DNA of 64,000 nucleotides from assembly GCA_016190245.1 (NCBI GenBank), contig JACPQY010000011.1:1-64000 (forward strand). Reading direction: 5' to 3'. This document shows positions 33,942-42,115 of this stretch, one piece after another. Numbering within the stretch: the stretch's first letter is position 1; each line of letters begins with the position of its first letter. This DNA is from Nitrospirota bacterium. Its GTDB lineage: Bacteria > JACPQY01. The notes below the pieces were generated by a model. The model had not been told where the DNA came from, did not search any database, and saw only the letters and a program-made list of their open reading frames with translations. The position numbers were made by a program, and so were the translations under genes.

Positions 33942-36080
33942 GTGGAATCCCGCGTCCTCCCCACGAACCTGCTCGCCTTCATCCCTCTCTTTCCGCTTGT
34001 CGGCGCGGCCATCAACGGCCTGTTCGGCGCCCACCTTCAGCGCGCCTTCGGCAAGAAGGCCATCGGCCTCGTCGGAGTGGCCCTTCCGTGGGCCGCCTTC
34101 GTCTTCGCGGTACTCGCCGTGGCCCAACTCTGGCGAGAGCCTGAGGGCACCACGCTGGTCCACCGCGTCTACGGCTGGATCGGCGTGGGGTTCCTTTCGG
34201 TCGAGGTCGCCTTCGCCCTCGACCGGCTGTCGGCGATGATGGTTCTGGTCGTAACTTTCGTCGGCAGCCTCATCCATGTCTACTCGCTCGGCTACATGGC
34301 CGAGGACAAGGCCTTTTGGCGGTTCTTCAGCTATCTGAACCTGTTCCTGTTTGCCATGCTCGTTCTGGTCCTCGCGGACAACGTGCTTCTGATGTTCGTG
34401 GGCTGGGAGGGCGTGGGACTCTGCTCCTACCTCCTCATCGGCTTCTGGTACGAGGACCTGGCGAACGCGAGAGCCGGGGCGAAGGCCTTTGTCGTCAACC
34501 GGATCGGAGACTTCGGCTTTCTCGTCGGCTTCTTCATCCTGTTCTGGGGACTGGGGGGCGCCTTCACCGAGACCGGCTACCACATCGGCTCCGGCTATTC
34601 GCTCGCGTTTCGCGACCTGCCGGCGCTCGTCGCCACGGCCGGAGACAAGACCCTTTGGGGCCTCGACCTCTTCACCTGGGTCGGCATCCTCTTCTTCGTC
34701 GGCGCCACCGGAAAGAGCGCGCAAATCCCCCTCTACGTCTGGCTTCCCGACGCCATGGCCGGCCCAACGCCGGTCTCGGCGCTCATCCACGCCGCGACGA
34801 TGGTCACCGCGGGGGTGTTCCTGGTCGCCCGCATGAACTTCCTGTACGCCCATAGCCCGCTGGCGATGACGATCGTGGCGATGGTGGGCGCGGCGACCGC
34901 CCTGTTTGCGGCCACCATCGGCGTCTTCCAGTACGACATCAAGAAAGTCCTGGCTTACTCCACGGTGTCACAGCTCGGCTACATGTTCGTCGGCGTCGGC
35001 GTCGGCGCCTTCTGGGCCGGCGCCTACCACCTGCTTACCCACGCCTTCTTCAAGGCGGCTCTCTTCCTTGGCGCGGGCTCCGTCATCCTCGCCATGCACC
35101 ATGAGCAGGACATGCGCAAGATGGGCGGCCTCGGGAAGGTGATGCCGGTGACGCGCTGGACGTACTGGCTCGCGTGCGTCGCGATCAGCGGCTTTCCCAT
35201 CGCCTCGGGCTTCTTCTCCAAGGACGAGATCCTCTGGCAGGCGTTCAACACCAACGCCCTCCTCGTGCCGGGGTGGCTGCCGTGGCTGCTCGGATTCGCG
35301 GCGGCGGGATTGACCTCCTTCTACATGTGGCGTTCGTATTTCATGACCTTCACCGGACCCCTCGCCAAGATCGAGGGCCACGGTCACGGACGGGGGCACG
35401 GACACCAGGATGCCGCTCCCAGGGAGCAACCCGCGGTGATCACGGGCGTGCTCGTGGTGCTGGCCGCAGGCGCCGTGCTCGCTTCGCTCATCGGCCTGCC
35501 CATGCTGTGGACGGGCCACGCGCCCTGGCTTGAGCACTTCCTCGCGCCCACGTTTGCCGCCGCCGAAGGGCTCCCCAAGACATTCACCGGCCACGAGGCC
35601 CACCGCCTCGAGTGGCTTCTCATGCTCGCTTCAACGGCCGTGGCCACGATCGGCCTCGGTCTGGCCTGGTGGCTCTATCGCGGTCGCGACAATCCCGTGC
35701 CCGCGCAACTCGCGGCGCGTTTTCCCGGGACGCACCGGGTCGTCTTCAACAAATACTTCGTGGACGAGGCCTACCAAAGGAGCTTCGTGTGGGGATTCAT
35801 GTCCACGAGCCGGCTGAGCGCGTGGTTCGATCAGCACATCCTAGACGCCCTCGTCAACCTCGTCGCCGCCCTCACCCGCCTGTTCGCCGCCCTCGACGGC
35901 CTCATTGACGCGTACGTCGTGGACGGCATGGTCAACACGGTCGGCAACGGCGTCCGTGCGAGCGGCCGCGGGCTGCGGCAGTTGCAAACGGGCCGCATCC
36001 CGCAGTACCTCGCGGTCGTCGTCGCCGGAGCCGTGATGCTCGTGGTGCTCGCCCGCTTCATCGTTGATGTTTACACCTGA
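33942..36080 (+). CDS. nuoL: Complex I subunit L (antiporter-like)
   Basis: 712 residues from a GTG at 33942, with about 16 membrane segments. The antiporter-like core has GWEGVGLCSYLLIGFWYE, GKSAQIPLYVWLPDAMAGPTPVSALIHAATMVTAG with the pumping Lys/His region, YDIKKVLAYSTVSQLGYM and FFKAALFLGAGSVI. A His-rich loop lies near residue 485 (GHGHGRGHGHQD), a possible metal-binding or flexible segment. The C-terminus includes the lateral helix region and ends in a membrane helix. Distal proton channel. Confidence 0.95.
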   Translation: MESRVLPTNLLAFIPLFPLVGAAINGLFGAHLQRAFGKKAIGLVGVALPWAAFVFAVLAVAQLWREPEGTTLVHRVYGWIGVGFLSVEVAFALDRLSAMMVLVVTFVGSLIHVYSLGYMAEDKAFWRFFSYLNLFLFAMLVLVLADNVLLMFVGWEGVGLCSYLLIGFWYEDLANARAGAKAFVVNRIGDFGFLVGFFILFWGLGGAFTETGYHIGSGYSLAFRDLPALVATAGDKTLWGLDLFTWVGILFFVGATGKSAQIPLYVWLPDAMAGPTPVSALIHAATMVTAGVFLVARMNFLYAHSPLAMTIVAMVGAATALFAATIGVFQYDIKKVLAYSTVSQLGYMFVGVGVGAFWAGAYHLLTHAFFKAALFLGAGSVILAMHHEQDMRKMGGLGKVMPVTRWTYWLACVAISGFPIASGFFSKDEILWQAFNTNALLVPGWLPWLLGFAAAGLTSFYMWRSYFMTFTGPLAKIEGHGHGRGHGHQDAAPREQPAVITGVLVVLAAGAVLASLIGLPMLWTGHAPWLEHFLAPTFAAAEGLPKTFTGHEAHRLEWLLMLASTAVATIGLGLAWWLYRGRDNPVPAQLAARFPGTHRVVFNKYFVDEAYQRSFVWGFMSTSRLSAWFDQHILDALVNLVAALTRLFAALDGLIDAYVVDGMVNTVGNGVRASGRGLRQLQTGRIPQYLAVVVAGAVMLVVLARFIVDVYT

Positions 36081-36092
36081 CGGAGGCCGCTC

Positions 36093-37709
36093 ATGATCGA
36101 GACGCAAACAACCTTGCTCACCTGGATGACTTTCACGCCGCTCATCGGCGTGGCCGCTATCGGCCTGCTCCTCATGGCGCGGCCGCTCCTTGGGCTGAGC
36201 CAAAGGGCCGTGGACCATGGCGCGCGCCTCCTTGCCCTGCTCACCACCCTGCCGTCGCTGGCGCTCTCTTATGTGATGTGGCGCGATTTCGACGGGGCCG
36301 CGGGCGGCGTTCAGTTCGTCCACCACACCCCATGGATCCGCGCCTTCAACATCGAATACTTCATGGGCGTGGACGGTCTGAGCGTCACCATGGTGATGCT
36401 CACGGCCCTGATCTCCTCGGTCGCCGTCATCGCCTCCATGCCCTGGGGCATCGCCCGGGACGATTCTCACCACTTTTCGCGCCGCCAGGTTCCGGGCTAC
36501 ATGGCCCTCCTGCTCCTCCTCGAGACGGGCATGTTCGGCGTCTTCTGCGCCCTCGACTTCTTCCTCTTCTACGTCCTTTGGGAGCTCGTGCTCCTCCCGA
36601 TGTACTTCCTCATCGGCATCTGGGGCGGCCCGAGGCGGGAGTACGCCGCCATCAAGTTCTTCCTCTACACGCTGGCCGGCTCCGTGCTCATGCTCCTCGG
36701 CATGATCGCGCTCTACTACGCGAGCGAGCCGACCACGCTCGTGGACGGCACTGCGGCCGCCCATACCTTCAACATGCTCAAGCTCGCCGAGCAAGCGAAC
36801 CGCTTCGAGCTGATGGCGCCCATCCTCGGCTTGCCCTTCACCAAGGTCGTCTGGGTGGGGATGTTCATCGCCTTCGCCATCAAGGTGCCGATGTTCCCCT
36901 TCCACACGTGGCTGCCGGACGCCCACGTGGAGGCGCCGACGCCGATCTCGGTCCTCCTGGCCGGCGTCCTCCTGAAGATGGGCCCCTACGGCATGCTGCG
37001 CGTCAACTATCCCATCCTGCCCGAGGCCACGTTGTGGGCCCAGTGGGGCGTCGCAATCTTCGGCGCCATCAACATCGTCTACGCCGCCTTTGTCTGCATG
37101 GCGCAGAAGGACCTCAAGAAGCTCATCGCCTACTCCTCGGTGAGCCACATGGGTTTCGTGCTCCTGGGGATGGCGGCCTTTACGCCGCAGGGCATCTCGG
37201 GCGCCGTCTACCAGATGTGGAACCACGGGATCATCAGCCCAGCGCTGTTCTTGATTGCGGGGGTGATCTACGACCGCGCGCACCACCGCGAGATCGAGGG
37301 CTTCGGCGGCCTGTCGAAGAATCTCCCCGAGTACACGGCGATCACGGGCCTCGCCTTCATGGCCTCCCTGGGCCTTCCGGGGCTCAACGGGTTTATCAGT
37401 GAGGCGCTGGTCTTGGTCGGCGCCTTCCCGGTCTTCAAGGTGATCACGATCGTCTCCGCGAGCGGCGTGATCATCACCGCGGCCTACTACCTCCTCACCA
37501 TGCAGCGCGTGTTCCTCGGCAAACTGAACGAGAAATACGCGGCGCTGCGCGATCTCAACTGGCGCGAACGGCTGACGCTCTACCCGCTGGTCGCCCTCAT
37601 GGTCGTCCTCGGCTTCTATCCCATGCCGATTCTCGACCTCATGAACCCCACCCTGCACTCGCTGGTCCTCCCGTTCGCGCAGAGGACCGGTCTCGTGACA
37701 GGCCCCTGA
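36093..37709 (+). CDS. nuoM: Complex I subunit M (antiporter-like)
   Basis: 538 residues, about 14 membrane segments. Motifs are LFYVLWELVLLPMYFLIGIWGG with the conserved channel Glu, FAIKVPMFPFHTWLPDAHVEAPTPISVLLAGVLLKMGPYG, KDLKKLIAYSSVSHMGFVLLG and GLPGLNGFISE. It forms one of the three antiporter-like proton channels. It starts 12 bases after nuoL. Confidence 0.95.
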   Translation: MIETQTTLLTWMTFTPLIGVAAIGLLLMARPLLGLSQRAVDHGARLLALLTTLPSLALSYVMWRDFDGAAGGVQFVHHTPWIRAFNIEYFMGVDGLSVTMVMLTALISSVAVIASMPWGIARDDSHHFSRRQVPGYMALLLLLETGMFGVFCALDFFLFYVLWELVLLPMYFLIGIWGGPRREYAAIKFFLYTLAGSVLMLLGMIALYYASEPTTLVDGTAAAHTFNMLKLAEQANRFELMAPILGLPFTKVVWVGMFIAFAIKVPMFPFHTWLPDAHVEAPTPISVLLAGVLLKMGPYGMLRVNYPILPEATLWAQWGVAIFGAINIVYAAFVCMAQKDLKKLIAYSSVSHMGFVLLGMAAFTPQGISGAVYQMWNHGIISPALFLIAGVIYDRAHHREIEGFGGLSKNLPEYTAITGLAFMASLGLPGLNGFISEALVLVGAFPVFKVITIVSASGVIITAAYYLLTMQRVFLGKLNEKYAALRDLNWRERLTLYPLVALMVVLGFYPMPILDLMNPTLHSLVLPFAQRTGLVTGP

Positions 37710-37724
37710 GACCGGAGGCGGACG

Positions 37725-39224
37725 GTGCCGACCCTCGAAAGCCTGCCCCACGTCCTTCCCGAGGTGGCGCTCGCGGTCACCGCTGCGGCCCTGTTCGTCC
37801 TCGAAGCCCTGTGGCAGCCCCGGGGCCGAGCACGGCGCGTTGGGTTTCCGCTCTTGGCGCTGGGGGGCCTGCTCGCGGCGCTGCTGTTCCTCGTCGCCTC
37901 GCCATCCTCGGCGGAGCCGCGGTTCTTTGGCGGCCTCCTGACCCAGGATCCCTTCTCGACGTTCGTGCGCGGCGTCGCCATCGTCGCCACCGCCCTCGCC
38001 GTGGGGCTCGCTCTGGGAAGCCCCTCGCTGCCGTCGAATCGCCGCGTCGAGTATCACGGCCTCTTGGTCCTGCTCGCGCTCGGCATGTGCCTCCTCTCGA
38101 GTGCCGGTCACCTGCTCATGATCTACGTGGCCATCGAGATCGTGAGCCTCACGTCCTACCTCCTCGCCGGCTTCGACGACCGCGGTGGGCGTTCGGCCGA
38201 GGCCGGCCTCAAGTACGTGCTCTTCGGTGGCGTCGCCTCCGGCGTGATGTTGTTCGGCTTCTCCCTGCTCTTCGGCCTCTTCGGCGACCTGTCGCTCTCA
38301 GGCCTCGGCCAGGCACTCGCGCACTCGACCACACTCTCGACGGGCGCCGGTCGCTGGGCGACGCTCCTGGCGCTCGTCTTCGTGCTCGCAGGCCTCGGCT
38401 TCAAGATCGCCGCGGTGCCCTTCCATATGTGGTGTCCCGATGTCTACGAAGGGGCGCCGACGCCCTTCACGGCCCTGCTCTCCGTGGGCCCGAAGGCGGC
38501 GGGCTTCGCGGTGCTGTTACGCTTCGGCACCGGCCTGTGGCCCGAGCTCGCGACCGACGCCGCCGCGGCAACGAGTGCGCTCCCGTGGCTCCTCCTCCTG
38601 GGCGTGATGTCCACGGTCACGATGACGGTCGGCAATCTCGCCGCTATCTGGCAGGACAATCTCAAGCGGCTGCTCGCATACTCGAGCATCGCGCACGCGG
38701 GCTACATGCTCATGGGCGTGGTGGCGGGCGGCCGGGAGGGCCCGGGCGCCGTGGCGGTCTACCTGGCCGTCTACCTGATCATGAACATCGGGGCCTTCGC
38801 CGTGGTCTCCGCCGTGGATCGCTCGGCGCACAGCGAGGACATCGGCGTCTACCACGGCCTCGGACGGCGGGCCCCGCTCCTCGCCCTGGCCATGGCGGTG
38901 TTTCTCCTCTCGCTCACGGGACTTCCACCCACGGCGGGATTCGTGGGCAAGCTGTACCTCTTCGCCTCGCTCATCCATCACGGCGGCTTCTGGTACGTGC
39001 TGCTCGCCGTGGTGGGCGTTCTCAACAGCGTCGTGTCGCTCTATTTCTACGCCCGCGTACTCAGGGCCATGTTCCTTGAGAGCGCGGCCGGCGAGCCCGC
39101 GCCGGTGAGTCTCGCCAACTCGGCGGCGGCGCTCGCGGTCGTTCTCGCCGTCCCGACTCTCGCCCTCGGGATCTTCTGGCAGCCGCTGGCCGCCATCGCC
39201 AATTTCTCCGGCTCCCTCTTCTGA
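37725..39224 (+). CDS. nuoN: Complex I subunit N (antiporter-like)
   Basis: 499 residues from a GTG at 37725, about 14 membrane segments. Typical blocks are IYVAIEIVSLTSYLLAGF, FKIAAVPFHMWCPDVYEGAPTPFTALLSVGPKAAGF, WQDNLKRLLAYSSIAHAGYMLMG and LTGLPPTAGFVGKLYLF. It is the last gene of the complex I run. No nuoE, nuoF or nuoG occurs anywhere in the window. Confidence 0.95.
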   Translation: MPTLESLPHVLPEVALAVTAAALFVLEALWQPRGRARRVGFPLLALGGLLAALLFLVASPSSAEPRFFGGLLTQDPFSTFVRGVAIVATALAVGLALGSPSLPSNRRVEYHGLLVLLALGMCLLSSAGHLLMIYVAIEIVSLTSYLLAGFDDRGGRSAEAGLKYVLFGGVASGVMLFGFSLLFGLFGDLSLSGLGQALAHSTTLSTGAGRWATLLALVFVLAGLGFKIAAVPFHMWCPDVYEGAPTPFTALLSVGPKAAGFAVLLRFGTGLWPELATDAAAATSALPWLLLLGVMSTVTMTVGNLAAIWQDNLKRLLAYSSIAHAGYMLMGVVAGGREGPGAVAVYLAVYLIMNIGAFAVVSAVDRSAHSEDIGVYHGLGRRAPLLALAMAVFLLSLTGLPPTAGFVGKLYLFASLIHHGGFWYVLLAVVGVLNSVVSLYFYARVLRAMFLESAAGEPAPVSLANSAAALAVVLAVPTLALGIFWQPLAAIANFSGSLF

Positions 39225-39351
39225 CGCCGACGCCTAGGCGGAACCCCTCCATCTCCCCGTTGAACCGGTGCGAGATCGGACAAGATCGCTTGGATGTGGG
39301 CGCTCGTGCGCCGCAGTCCCACAGGGGTGGTGCCTGCCACGTCCGTATCCC

Positions 39352-39474
39352 GCCGCGGCTCCGGCCGCCGAGGCCATCGCCGAGGATCCGTAAGTTGATT
39401 CCGAAATGTGCACGACCTGCGACGAGTGCACGCGGATCAATCCGAGGATGTTCGCCTACAACGCGAACAAGTAC
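39352..39474 (+). pseudogene. Broken copy of the pyruvate oxidoreductase ferredoxin tail
   Basis: In one frame this reads PAAEAIAEDP, a TAA stop at 39391, then VDSEMCTTCDECTRINPRMF and AYNANK. The giant oxidoreductase ends with DSALCTTCDECTRLNPRMF and VYNADK after an Ala/Pro-rich linker, so most of the overlapping residues match, including the CxxCxxC cluster motif. The copy is cut at the 13-bp tandem repeat at 39474. It lacks the fourth cysteine. It is a degraded duplicate or a former separate ferredoxin gene at the end of the nuo operon. Confidence 0.75.
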
Positions 39475-39499
39475 TACTGGGGGTCACTACTGGGGGTCA
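39474..39499. repeat. Perfect 13-bp tandem duplication
   Basis: CTACTGGGGGTCA occurs twice, directly adjacent (39474-39486 and 39487-39499). It marks the abrupt end of the ferredoxin-like fragment. It may be a target-site duplication or a slippage product at a mobile-element junction. Confidence 0.8.
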
Positions 39500-39513
39500 G
39501 GTCTTGCAATCGT
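39493..39513 (+). repeat. Direct repeat copy 1 of a 21-bp motif
   Basis: The motif begins GGGGTCAGGTCTTGC and ends ATCGT. It recurs with one mismatch at 43893-43913 in the same orientation; a more diverged form is at about 44249-44269. Copies 1 and 2 bracket the lower-GC gene island 40079-43726. Confidence 0.7.
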
Positions 39514-39517
39514 GCAA

Positions 39518-39613
39518 TACGACGCAGAAGAGCGGCATGTGACGATTCCTGCGCACAGAGAAATCGATGCGGGAACACTCCGTGCGATCAGGGCCGAGAA
39601 CGGCCGGACTATT
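39518..39613 (+). pseudogene. HicA-type toxin fragment
   Basis: In one frame the sequence reads YDAEERHVTIPAHREIDAGT and then LRAIRAENGR. This matches the C-terminal half of small HicA toxins, in which VTVPxH...GTLRAIL is the usual core. The double-stranded-RNA-binding-like fold would be incomplete because the N-terminal half is replaced by the 21-bp repeat. No HicB partner is seen. A decayed toxin-antitoxin locus is the best reading. Confidence 0.5.
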
Positions 39614-39623
39614 TCCACAGGAA

Positions 39624-39714
39624 CTCCCCTCCTTTGTAAGGAGGGGAAAGGGGAGGTAGAGGCCGCCGGCGGGCTCTACCCCACCCAACCTCCCCTTACA
39701 AAGGGGAGGAGATT
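39624..39714. repeat. Compound hairpin element
   Basis: Three hairpins stand in a row: CCCCTCCTT-TGT-AAGGAGGGG, TAGAG...CTCTA around a GC-rich loop, and CCTCCCCTT-ACA-AAGGGGAGG. The two outer ones are also roughly inverted copies of each other. It looks like a small REP/MITE-type element. Confidence 0.65.
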
Positions 39715-39774
39715 TCGGATGCACTCTGGCACTACTACGCCACTTTCGCAGAGCGGGAAACACCCCGATCCGTC

Positions 39775-39832
39775 GTCCCCGTGAAAGCGGGGACCCAGAT
39801 TCTGGATTCCCGCCTGCGCGGGAATAACGAGG
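39775..39832. repeat. Dispersed repeat, copy 1
   Basis: The stretch has CCCCGTGAAAGCGGGGA, CCAGATTCTGGA and CCCGCCTGCGCGGGAATAACG, i.e. three short palindromic units. A related copy with the same order of units is at 63562-63617. Its form is that of small non-coding repeats seen in many proteobacterial and environmental genomes. Confidence 0.65.
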
Positions 39833-40078
39833 AGTGGCCTCCCAAGTCGCCGGACCCGTCTCATGCACCGTCATCATGGCGAAAACCGGATGGCAACGGA
39901 GATCAAAGATGCGTTGTAGCGCTAGATCGCATCCCTACTGCGGACCCGGACGAGGCGCCCGGGCAGCGGCCGGCCGATCACCTTCGCCAAGAAGTCCAGA
40001 ATCATGCCTGACCCCGGTGTCCAGTAGCACGAGCTCCACGCCGACTCTCGTGGCCACATTCAACATGCCAACCACCTT

Positions 40079-40477
40079 TCAGTTCGGCCCATTCTTCTTG
40101 ACTGCCGTCCGCCACAACACAAAGGCTCCAGCCACGGCGACTTCGGTCCACCGGCAGGGGTAGTAGCACTGCCCCCGGATCTCGCCGGGGGTTGTCCTGC
40201 TCGTCTCGAATGTGACCCCGGGTCGCACGCCCGAGCCGCGCAAGACGGCGAGCTCCGTCCAGTAGAGCACCCCAGCCCAGACGAATCCCTCAATTCGCGT
40301 CAGACACCGGGGGTCCGGCCAGTAGAGCGTTCCGCGGAAACGAGGCGGGTCCACCTGCTCAACGGTCATGATCACGCGAAGGTCCGCGCAGGAATCGTCC
40401 CCGCATTCATGAAACCAGCCGTTCCACTCTCCGCACAGATTCGCCGGTTGGAGCGCAAGTCTGCGCGGATCCTTCAT
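40079..40477 (-). CDS. Small hypothetical protein, last gene of the island operon
   Basis: 132 residues, no recognised family. It contains CGEWNGWFHECGDDSC, suggesting paired cysteines, then a run of beta-strand-like segments (RFRGTLYWPDPRCLTRIEGF, WAGVLYWTELAVL), which reads like a small beta-barrel or lipocalin-like fold. The ATG overlaps the stop of the preceding 67-residue gene (ATGA), so it is translated with the island operon. No signal peptide is visible. Confidence 0.6.
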   Translation of the reverse strand: MKDPRRLALQPANLCGEWNGWFHECGDDSCADLRVIMTVEQVDPPRFRGTLYWPDPRCLTRIEGFVWAGVLYWTELAVLRGSGVRPGVTFETSRTTPGEIRGQCYYPCRWTEVAVAGAFVLWRTAVKKNGPN

Positions 40478-40677
40478 GGTGGCAACTCACGGGAGGAAGT
40501 TGATTCCCCGATCGTGATGTTCAACTGCTTGTCGACGTACTGTTTGTCGATGTAGTAGGTCGAGCGGCGATACAGCTCGTCGTACAGCTCGATGTCCCGC
40601 TGCCAGCGCCACCTCTCATACTTATCGATGGCCCTAGCGAGGCAGAATATCCCCCAAAGAATCAACAAGAACCCCAT
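40474..40677 (-). CDS. Small single-pass membrane protein
   Basis: 67 residues from the ATG at 40677, which has GAGGAGGT six bases upstream; an earlier in-frame start at 40725 lacks one. The N-terminal helix MGFLLILWGIFCLARAID is followed by a charged, Tyr-rich region (KYERWRWQRDIELYDELYRR). Function unknown. It lies between the HNH nuclease gene and the 132-residue gene and overlaps the latter. Small membrane proteins next to nucleases occur in phage and defence modules, but nothing here proves such a role. Confidence 0.6.
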   Translation of the reverse strand: MGFLLILWGIFCLARAIDKYERWRWQRDIELYDELYRRSTYYIDKQYVDKQLNITIGESTSSRELPP

Positions 40678-40728
40678 GGGACCTCCTCTCGTTTTGGACG
40701 TTTTGCCATCACCATGCGGCACCAACCC

Positions 40729-41250
40729 CTATTTTCGGAAAAGGCGTTTCACCCATCCGGAAAAGCCGGAACCTCTCCGTTCCCAAGCAGTCTTGTGCCG
40801 GTGGACGAATGTCGGCAGGAGTTGCATGTTCGACGGCGTATCAAGGCCGCCTTTGAATAGGGGCGTCACGTGGTCGACCTGGTATCCGGTTGGGACCTTT
40901 GAGTATCCCCGGCTTTTCAGAAAGGCCGACTTGGCGAAAAGGCTCCGGGTCCGAACCGCCAGCCCGGTTGTCCTGTATCGACGACCGGTTGTAAAAGATC
41001 GACCAACCGATGCCCCGCCTATCCTCGAGGATCCTGGCCTCCGGATCCTCGGCATCCGAAATCGCGGCGTGGTCGCGGCACGCGAGATGCGAAACGGCTT
41101 GAACGCTGGAGCATGGCTGCGGAACCCTGCAGATATCCTGCTCCGTGGAGTCCGCACCCGGTGCGGTCGGAGTCGAACGCCTCTTCCCATCCGTGGAGAA
41201 CGGAATGGGCGGAAGCTCGATCTGGAGGCACGATACCTAAGTATTCGCAT
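40729..41250 (-). CDS. HNH endonuclease
   Basis: 173 residues from the ATG at 41250, preceded by AAAGGGGGA. The first 100 residues are strongly Arg/Ser/Pro-rich and likely bind nucleic acid. The C-terminal HNH core is YQVDHVTPLFKGGLDTPSNM followed by QLLPTFVHRHK, with the His, Asn and His of the beta-beta-alpha-metal site. This resembles phage-type and stand-alone HNH nucleases. It is the third gene of the five-gene overlapping operon. Confidence 0.78.
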   Translation of the reverse strand: MRILRYRASRSSFRPFRSPRMGRGVRLRPHRVRTPRSRISAGFRSHAPAFKPFRISRAATTPRFRMPRIRRPGSSRIGGASVGRSFTTGRRYRTTGLAVRTRSLFAKSAFLKSRGYSKVPTGYQVDHVTPLFKGGLDTPSNMQLLPTFVHRHKTAWERRGSGFSGWVKRLFRK

Positions 41251-41479
41251 GTGTTCCCCCTTTCGCGGGTTGTTGTGGTCCTGAACCGCAATGAGCGGTG
41301 GTTCGGTCCGAACCTGCCCAACACCGAAGTTTCGCTGCGCGAACTTGCTCGGTGGCGCTCCGGAAGCACCTTGAGCACAGATCATGGCCGTCCACGAACT
41401 TCCAGATCGGCGCGGCCCTGTCCCGAGCCAGTCTGACGACGATTCTCCTACCGCAGGTGCAGATTCTTGGAATTCTCAT
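41237..41479 (-). CDS. Small Cys-rich (zinc-ribbon-like) protein
   Basis: 80 residues from the ATG at 41479, with GGGAGG upstream. Cysteines are arranged as CTCG near residue 7 and CSRC near residue 35, followed by two more Cys, compatible with a small zinc-binding module. The rest is basic. It overlaps the preceding gene by four bases and the HNH gene by 14. Unknown function; probably an accessory nucleic-acid-binding protein. Confidence 0.6.
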   Translation of the reverse strand: MRIPRICTCGRRIVVRLARDRAAPIWKFVDGHDLCSRCFRSATEQVRAAKLRCWAGSDRTTAHCGSGPQQPAKGGTHANT

Positions 41480-41847
41480 GCCGACCTCCCTTGACCATTC
41501 GTGCGATTGAAGGAGCCTTCTGTCTTCAACGGATTCCGGAACAGATTCTCCGCCCACCTGATCTGCTCGTCCGTGAAGAGGGGCCTGAAACGATATTCGA
41601 GCATGAGCGCCTCGAATGACAGGTGGAGACAGCCCGCCATGTGCAGGCGGTAAATCCCATCCGATCCGTGATCCGAATACCTACCCATGAGTTCGAGGAC
41701 AGTACGGTGCGCGTCACCTCCGTTCTTGCGAAGCATTTCAATGATTCGCCCTGGCCGGTACCCGACCTTCGCGGGTATTTCCACGGTGTACCGGTATTGA
41801 AATGCCCGGTTGAACTCTCGTAGAAGATCAGCCTTGTTTGTATTCAT
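41476..41847 (-). CDS. Small hypothetical protein, first gene of the island operon
   Basis: 123 residues with a clear ribosome-binding site (AGGAGG) before the ATG at 41847. Features such as YRPGRIIEMLRKNGGDAHRT, then HMAGCLHLSFEALMLEYRFR and PLFTDEQIRWAENLF resemble a small all-helical family commonly annotated as hypothetical, whose members end in a SVEALVL...PLFT...A-type segment. I recall this family only from general familiarity and know no function for it. It starts the operon that leads to the HNH nuclease. Confidence 0.65.
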   Translation of the reverse strand: MNTNKADLLREFNRAFQYRYTVEIPAKVGYRPGRIIEMLRKNGGDAHRTVLELMGRYSDHGSDGIYRLHMAGCLHLSFEALMLEYRFRPLFTDEQIRWAENLFRNPLKTEGSFNRTNGQGRSA

Positions 41848-42115
41848 CTCGTGCCTCCTTCTTCCGTCTTCCGCATTTAGTAGGGATTCATTCGGGCTCC
41901 GTCATTCGTCTCGTTCATCCAACCATTATATCGTGGGTTCGATCAGGCCATAATTCGTTTTATCGTATTGACAAACTAGTGAATACAAATAGATACAAAT
42001 ATCTAGTTTGAGGGAACTACCAGTTTCCAAACTCTATACAGTAAGTGGGAACTAATACCGATGGGGAGCCGTTGTGGCGATATATGATTGTTGGTTCAGC
42101 CTTTCTGGGGAGGAA
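41848..42115 (-). promoter_or_regulatory. AT-rich promoter region of the island operon
   Basis: This 268-base gap is markedly AT-rich. On the minus strand TATAAT (41930-41925) lies 78 bases before the first gene. The perfect inverted repeat CAAACTAG (41972-41979) / CTAGTTTG (42003-42010) encloses two direct ATACAAAT units ten bases apart, a likely operator. It also contains the 3' end region of the transposase-derived gene. Confidence 0.5.

Noticed and set aside
35841..38111. 756-codon open frame on the minus strand
   Set aside because: Antisense to nuoL, nuoM and nuoN; strongly charged, His/Glu/Asp-rich composition typical of a shadow frame.
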